Shown: positions 60,030 to 64,000 of the stretch, piece after piece
Position numbering within the stretch: position 1 is the stretch's first letter
Layout of the letters: every line of letters begins with the position of its first letter
NCBI RefSeq assembly: GCF_001039355.2
Contig: NW_019775594.1
Span: forward strand, 3,086-67,085
Reading direction: 5' to 3'
DNA length: 64,000 nt
DNA from: Lingula anatina
Taxonomy: Eukaryota > Brachiopoda > Lingulata > Lingulida > Lingulidae
Position numbers and translations under genes: made by a program
The notes under the pieces: model-generated
Database searches by the model: none
What the model saw: only the letters and a program-made list of their open reading frames with translations
What the model was told of the DNA's origin: nothing

Positions 60030-61158
60030 GAACCCTTGTGATGTACCGTAACGGTCACTGACCCAGATGATGCACCCGCTATTAGCATAAATATAGGTCA
60101 ATCCCATCACAATAATAATAAGAAGAAGGAGAATGGATTCGCATATTTCCGCCTACGCACCGAGGTCTTTTTCTACTATTGAATATCCTCCCACTGTTGA
60201 TAATACCGTCATTCCTCTCTACCGTCCTAACCCAGTTAGAAATATAAATTGATGGAACGATATGATCGTTAATTCTTGATATGAACAAATGTAGATTTTT
60301 CCTGCCTACACATTGTAATTCAACATTGTTGATTTGGATACAGTATACCTTGGTTCAGTTTCATCAACAATGGATAGCGCTATCTTATGGTCAAATATCC
60401 AATGGATAAAATTGTTATCCTCTGGACACTTATCCTATGGACACTTATCCTTATCTTATTAATGTTTCCTAAATGCTAGACACACTATTTTTTTATTTAT
60501 TTTATTTTTTTTTTTTTTTGTTTCTAATGTTGCTGTCCAGTGATAAAAATGGCTGCTTTCTTCGAGACAACAGTCCATAGGATAACAGACTTATACAATG
60601 GATAGTGTTATCCTTGTTAATAAAGAGGATATATTCTTGTTTAACTCATCTAATGCCACTACGTACTAGTATATATTTCGCGCACGCTGAGAGCATTCAT
60701 GAACGACGATGTGGACTTTATGGTAGTTAGTCACGCATAGGTATAAAACAATAAACGTAAACAAGTGAAAACCATTATCATGCTTCTGTTTTGAATCACC
60801 CTGGGCGTGTACCTTTTTTTAAAGAATAAAATAAAGAAAAGTTATAAAGATTATTCAGTCTTTCTGTCTTGACCATAAACCGCAGCAGGGAGACACGTGT
60901 GGAGATATATACTTAAAATATTCAAGACAAGCAAACATGGCCAAAGTAATAATATTGCGATTAACCTCATCAGTTTATCGTCCTACTTGAATGGAGCACT
61001 GTTAATAAGCGATGTGTCTCTTCTGGTTCATCCGTTTGACATTGTCAAGGTGTATTTATAAGTTACAGTTTATCATCCACTTAAACATACAAGACATTAT
61101 CTGGACGCTTTAACACACCATACGGTCGACGATAGGTACTGTGACAGTTTAAAGATGT
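60030..61158. other. Intergenic, no gene seen
   Basis: AT-rich DNA with a T-rich run at 60488-60520. Scattered CTTATCCTATGGA and CAATGGATAG words suggest a decayed inverted repeat at about 60365-60620, but no clear ends were found. Confidence 0.5.
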
Positions 61159-61162
61159 TTAA

Positions 61163-62182
61163 CCCTCAAGTGACCGAGTGGGGTCATTTACGACCCCAGC
61201 CATATGATTTAATGTGCCATCTCTATATTTTTTATTCGAATTTTCTTTCCTTGCATGAGTTTGTCAGTCTACTAATCCTTTCACACTTTCACATTTTTTT
61301 GTAGGGATTAACCAATTAGTGTGGCGTATACATCACATACTCTTGTGGGGTCATTTATGACCCCAAAGAGAAGCATTGGTTCTTAAATATTAGTTTTTAA
61401 ATTTTATTCAAATGTTTTGCCCATGTAACACTGACAGGAAAATGTCACATGCATGTGCTTCATGTAACCAGCCAGTGTGCCCAAAACATAGGCACAAATA
61501 AGTGGTTTGTGAAGATTGTGCTTGAAGTGTTACTAATAGTGCATCGCTGAATCTAATTTCAGTAGCTTTGCTGGAACTTGTTCTCATAACTGGGTCTCTC
61601 ATTTTGACGGTTACAATTTTTGGGTATTTCGGAGTTCTAAAGAATTCTGTCGATATCATATTATACATATATTAACAAATTGTGTTGATTTTGTTTTATA
61701 CATAGATGTGGTAGTAACATACATGTAGGTTGATTGAATGTGTTCTGAGTAGTATGACTTCCTTACCAGCATTAGGGTATTCCCTACTCAGAAAGTCAGC
61801 TAATTATTCTTATTGAAGTTATCTCAACATTAGTCAAAATATTTTTACTCAAAGTAATTTTGTAATGTAGTTTTTTCATTTAGTTTGGCAAATAAAAAGA
61901 TAAATATTTCTGCAAGTGGAAACTGACAAGGACTGTCTAAATACCGGTGTAATGTTGTTCTTAAAATCGGTGCTTGGTTATTTCATGCAATAAAATTATT
62001 ATTACCAAATACTTATTACATTAGATCATTATAAAATACTTGTTTTAAATCCTGGGAGTAGTATAAGTGTGATAAACCCTCAACAGCCTTTTATAATAAG
62101 GATCCCTGTTCAGGGCACAATGGGGTCATAGATGACCCCACTTGGTCATTTCAGTCGGTAAAATAGCTTGGTCTCTTGAGGG
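61163..62182 (+). mobile_element. piggyBac element, internally deleted
   Basis: TTAA flanks both sides (61159-61162 and 62183-62186). The ends are CCCTCAAGTGACC on the left and, on the other strand, CCCTCAAGAGACC on the right. Subterminal GTGGGGTCATTTACGACCCC and GGGGTCATAGATGACCCC repeats are typical of piggyBac relatives. Only about 1 kb remains, with the C-terminal end of the transposase. Confidence 0.9.
61418..61525 (+). pseudogene. piggyBac transposase C-terminal zinc ribbon, remnant
   Basis: The frame reads ACASCNQPVCPKHRHK, a stop, then VVCEDCA and another stop. The CxxC, PVCxxH and CxxC spacing is the Cys-rich C-terminal domain of piggyBac transposases, which binds the subterminal repeats. 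The catalytic part is missing. Confidence 0.8.
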
Positions 62183-62189
62183 TTAAATA

Positions 62190-63341
62190 TGGAGCCAAGA
62201 TAAAAAGCACATCTACATTTTTTTTCAAAAGAGAGACCAATACCAAATGTTTTTAAGAGCTCATCAGAGAAATTGTGGGTCCAGATACGACATTCTAATC
62301 AAAATAAAGAGAAAGACACATATTACAAAAATATATATTCGTCCAGACACAAATTTCTCTCATTTTCATCTAATATACAAAATAGTACATTAAAAAGGCT
62401 ATTAACATTTACAGTACCTCTCTCTCCAGAAGGGACCCTTGTGTTAATAAGTGTCCTAGTGTCTATATAGTGACCACTGCCTGGCCCGACTTGCTGTCAG
62501 TCAGAATAGAGGCTAGTCCTTATATTGGCCGGAGAGGCGTGAAAAAACACTCACCTATCTACGGTGTCCCTTGATATATTTATAATGTCCAAGTACGGGA
62601 CAGTCACATAGCGTGACCATGACTGACACGTCTCTATTAACTTGCGGAGCTATATGACTTCATTTAATGGAAAGCTTCGGACTGGAGATCGGCAAGGCCG
62701 TGTATACGTATATGTATGATCAGGCCGGTGTGACAGAAATCCTAGGGATGGAAGCCCGGGCTCCCATATGATTAATACAGGTTTGGGTTAGTAGGAGCAT
62801 TGCGGTTAGTATATGGGACGACTGTCAAAGTAATGGGGAACTGACTCGGGTCCTAGTGGGGCCCGAAAATTTTTGGTATATTTCAAGACGAACGGTGCAA
62901 TTTTTTACGATTTAGGACTATGACAGACCATTAATTCCATGAGGGAACTACTGGTGTGATTTTTTTTCAGAAATCGAACGGGGGTTAGGNTTCAATAGTA
63001 ATATTCCAAAACATACTAATCAATACTCACTACTGAATGATATTCGCAGGTGCACTAGTTACCGTTGTTTTTCATCCAAAGCTAGGCGCAAAAAGCGAGG
63101 ACAGCTTGGTATCGCCAAGGTCTTCCGAGTTTGACTCAAAAACAATGAGTCATGGTACTTGTGTACGTATGATATGGTAATGATTCGAAAGATGCATATC
63201 AAACAAAAACTGTGCCCTTGTTGACCTGGGCTCACGTGTCATATTATATGAAACAAACAAACAAAAAATAATAAACTGATAATTAAATAAACAAACAAAC
63301 AAAAGTGAATAAATAAATAAATACATTAATACATTGATAGA

Positions 63342-63380
<39 letters not shown>

Positions 63381-63779
63381 GTAGGATCACATATAATCCA
63401 TTGCAAATATCAAACATGTTTTTTGCGGCTAGATATCAATGGTCAAGTATCATTTTAAAGACCAAAAAGCAAAGAGAAAAAAAATTGAAGACGCAGACTT
63501 TATGGCGATGACAAAAAATAAATAAATAAATAAAATAAAATAAATAAATAAATAAATAAATAAAACGGCGGAGTTACCACGGAGCCACAGAATCTTCGTT
63601 GATAGGTTGCAGACCAAATGGACACGTTCTACTTTCTCACAGAGAGGACCAGTTTGGCTGTACATTTGCATATCTGACATAACAATCGAAAACCCGTGAA
63701 GCGCACATACAGGTAATGTATGTATTTCATCCCGCGTAACGCAGTCCGCGAACATGGTATGACCATCAACGTTGTTAAA
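62190..63779. other. Intergenic, no gene seen
   Basis: It contains TAAA-type microsatellites at about 63292-63380 and 63515-63563, and one ambiguous base at 62990. A stretch near 62730-62870 has words like those of the unit B repeat but is too weak to call. Confidence 0.5.
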
Positions 63780-63999
63780 CCCCCTTTACACTGGACGGTG
63801 TCCTTTCTGCGTCCCGTTGTACGGTCCTGTTCGAGAGTCAAAAACAATAATACCTTTGCGTGCCGACAACTGGCCTATCATTGAGCATTCATTTGCAACC
63901 AAAGCGGTGCATGTGCCTTCTTTTCTACGACCACAGCGATACCAGGTTCACGGTCGCACAAAGGACGCAGAAAGGACGCCGTCCAGTGTAAAGGGGGTT
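63780..63999. mobile_element. MITE family 2, complete copy at the window edge
   Basis: The ends CCCCCTTTACACTGGACGGT and GACGCCGTCCAGTGTAAAGG match the other copies. The right flank is cut off by the window. Confidence 0.92.
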
Positions 64000-64000
64000 T

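Noticed and set aside
60365-60620. Inverted words CAATGGATAG and CCTATGGACA suggesting a MITE
   Set aside because: No defined ends or target duplication could be found by eye, and the pairing is scattered.
1-64000. CRISPR arrays, operons, ribosome binding sites, bacterial origins
   Set aside because: The DNA is intron-bearing animal sequence. The regular repeats are microsatellites without spacers, so bacterial feature types do not apply.

Overview
This is animal nuclear DNA, not bacterial. Coding sequence is split into short exons with GT-AG introns, and only a few percent of the window is coding. The rest is AT-rich and full of microsatellites ((TA)n, (ATT)n, (GA)n, long poly-A/T) and DNA transposons of the Tc1/mariner, PIF/Harbinger and piggyBac types plus their MITEs. 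The gene set (HELZ2-like helicase, folate-receptor-like protein, SLC43A3-like transporter, AIG1/GIMAP-type GTPases, a Hedgehog-type Hint domain, a membrane TPR protein) fits a marine invertebrate. Amphioxus (Branchiostoma) is my best guess, but this is inference from gene content.

Layout. (1) 620-29460 looks like a tandem A-B-A'-B' duplication. Unit A holds the last three exons of a HELZ2-like helicase (680-1644, +) followed by a folate-receptor-like gene (5190-10239, +). Unit B (12850-15497) is non-genic. A' (15683 to about 22150) carries a decayed HELZ2 3' end and only the first three folate-receptor exons. B' is 25575-29460. Transposons that entered one copy only can be dated against the empty site in the other: a 246-bp MITE at 3172, Tc1 elements at 6552 and 13778, and a Harbinger element at 25802. 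(2) 29786-34451 (-) is an SLC43A3-like transporter with seven exons found; the last exon was not found. (3) 35706-36237 has a stray folate-receptor exon between two copies of one MITE. (4) 38058-43624 (-) is the most unusual gene: an N-terminal region that may resemble stonustoxin/MACPF-like proteins, then an AIG1-type GTPase, then a Hedgehog-type Hint autoprocessing domain. About 1.9 kb away and divergent lies a second AIG1-type GTPase with a C-terminal membrane helix (45524-46736, +). (5) 46740-54510 is intergenic with repeats. (6) 54762-59389 (-) is a complete six-exon gene for a secreted or type I membrane TPR protein. (7) 59800-64000 is repeats only, including a deleted piggyBac element.

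How the genes may relate. The two GTPase genes at 38-47 kb share the AIG1 fold and a short intergenic region, so they may form a co-regulated pair; GIMAP/AIG1 GTPases are linked to immunity and membrane dynamics in other organisms. HELZ2-like helicases are interferon-linked in vertebrates. No pathway linking the other genes can be read from the sequence. All exon joins were made by eye from splice sites and reading phase and need transcript support. Two single ambiguous bases (n) occur at 10921 and 62990.
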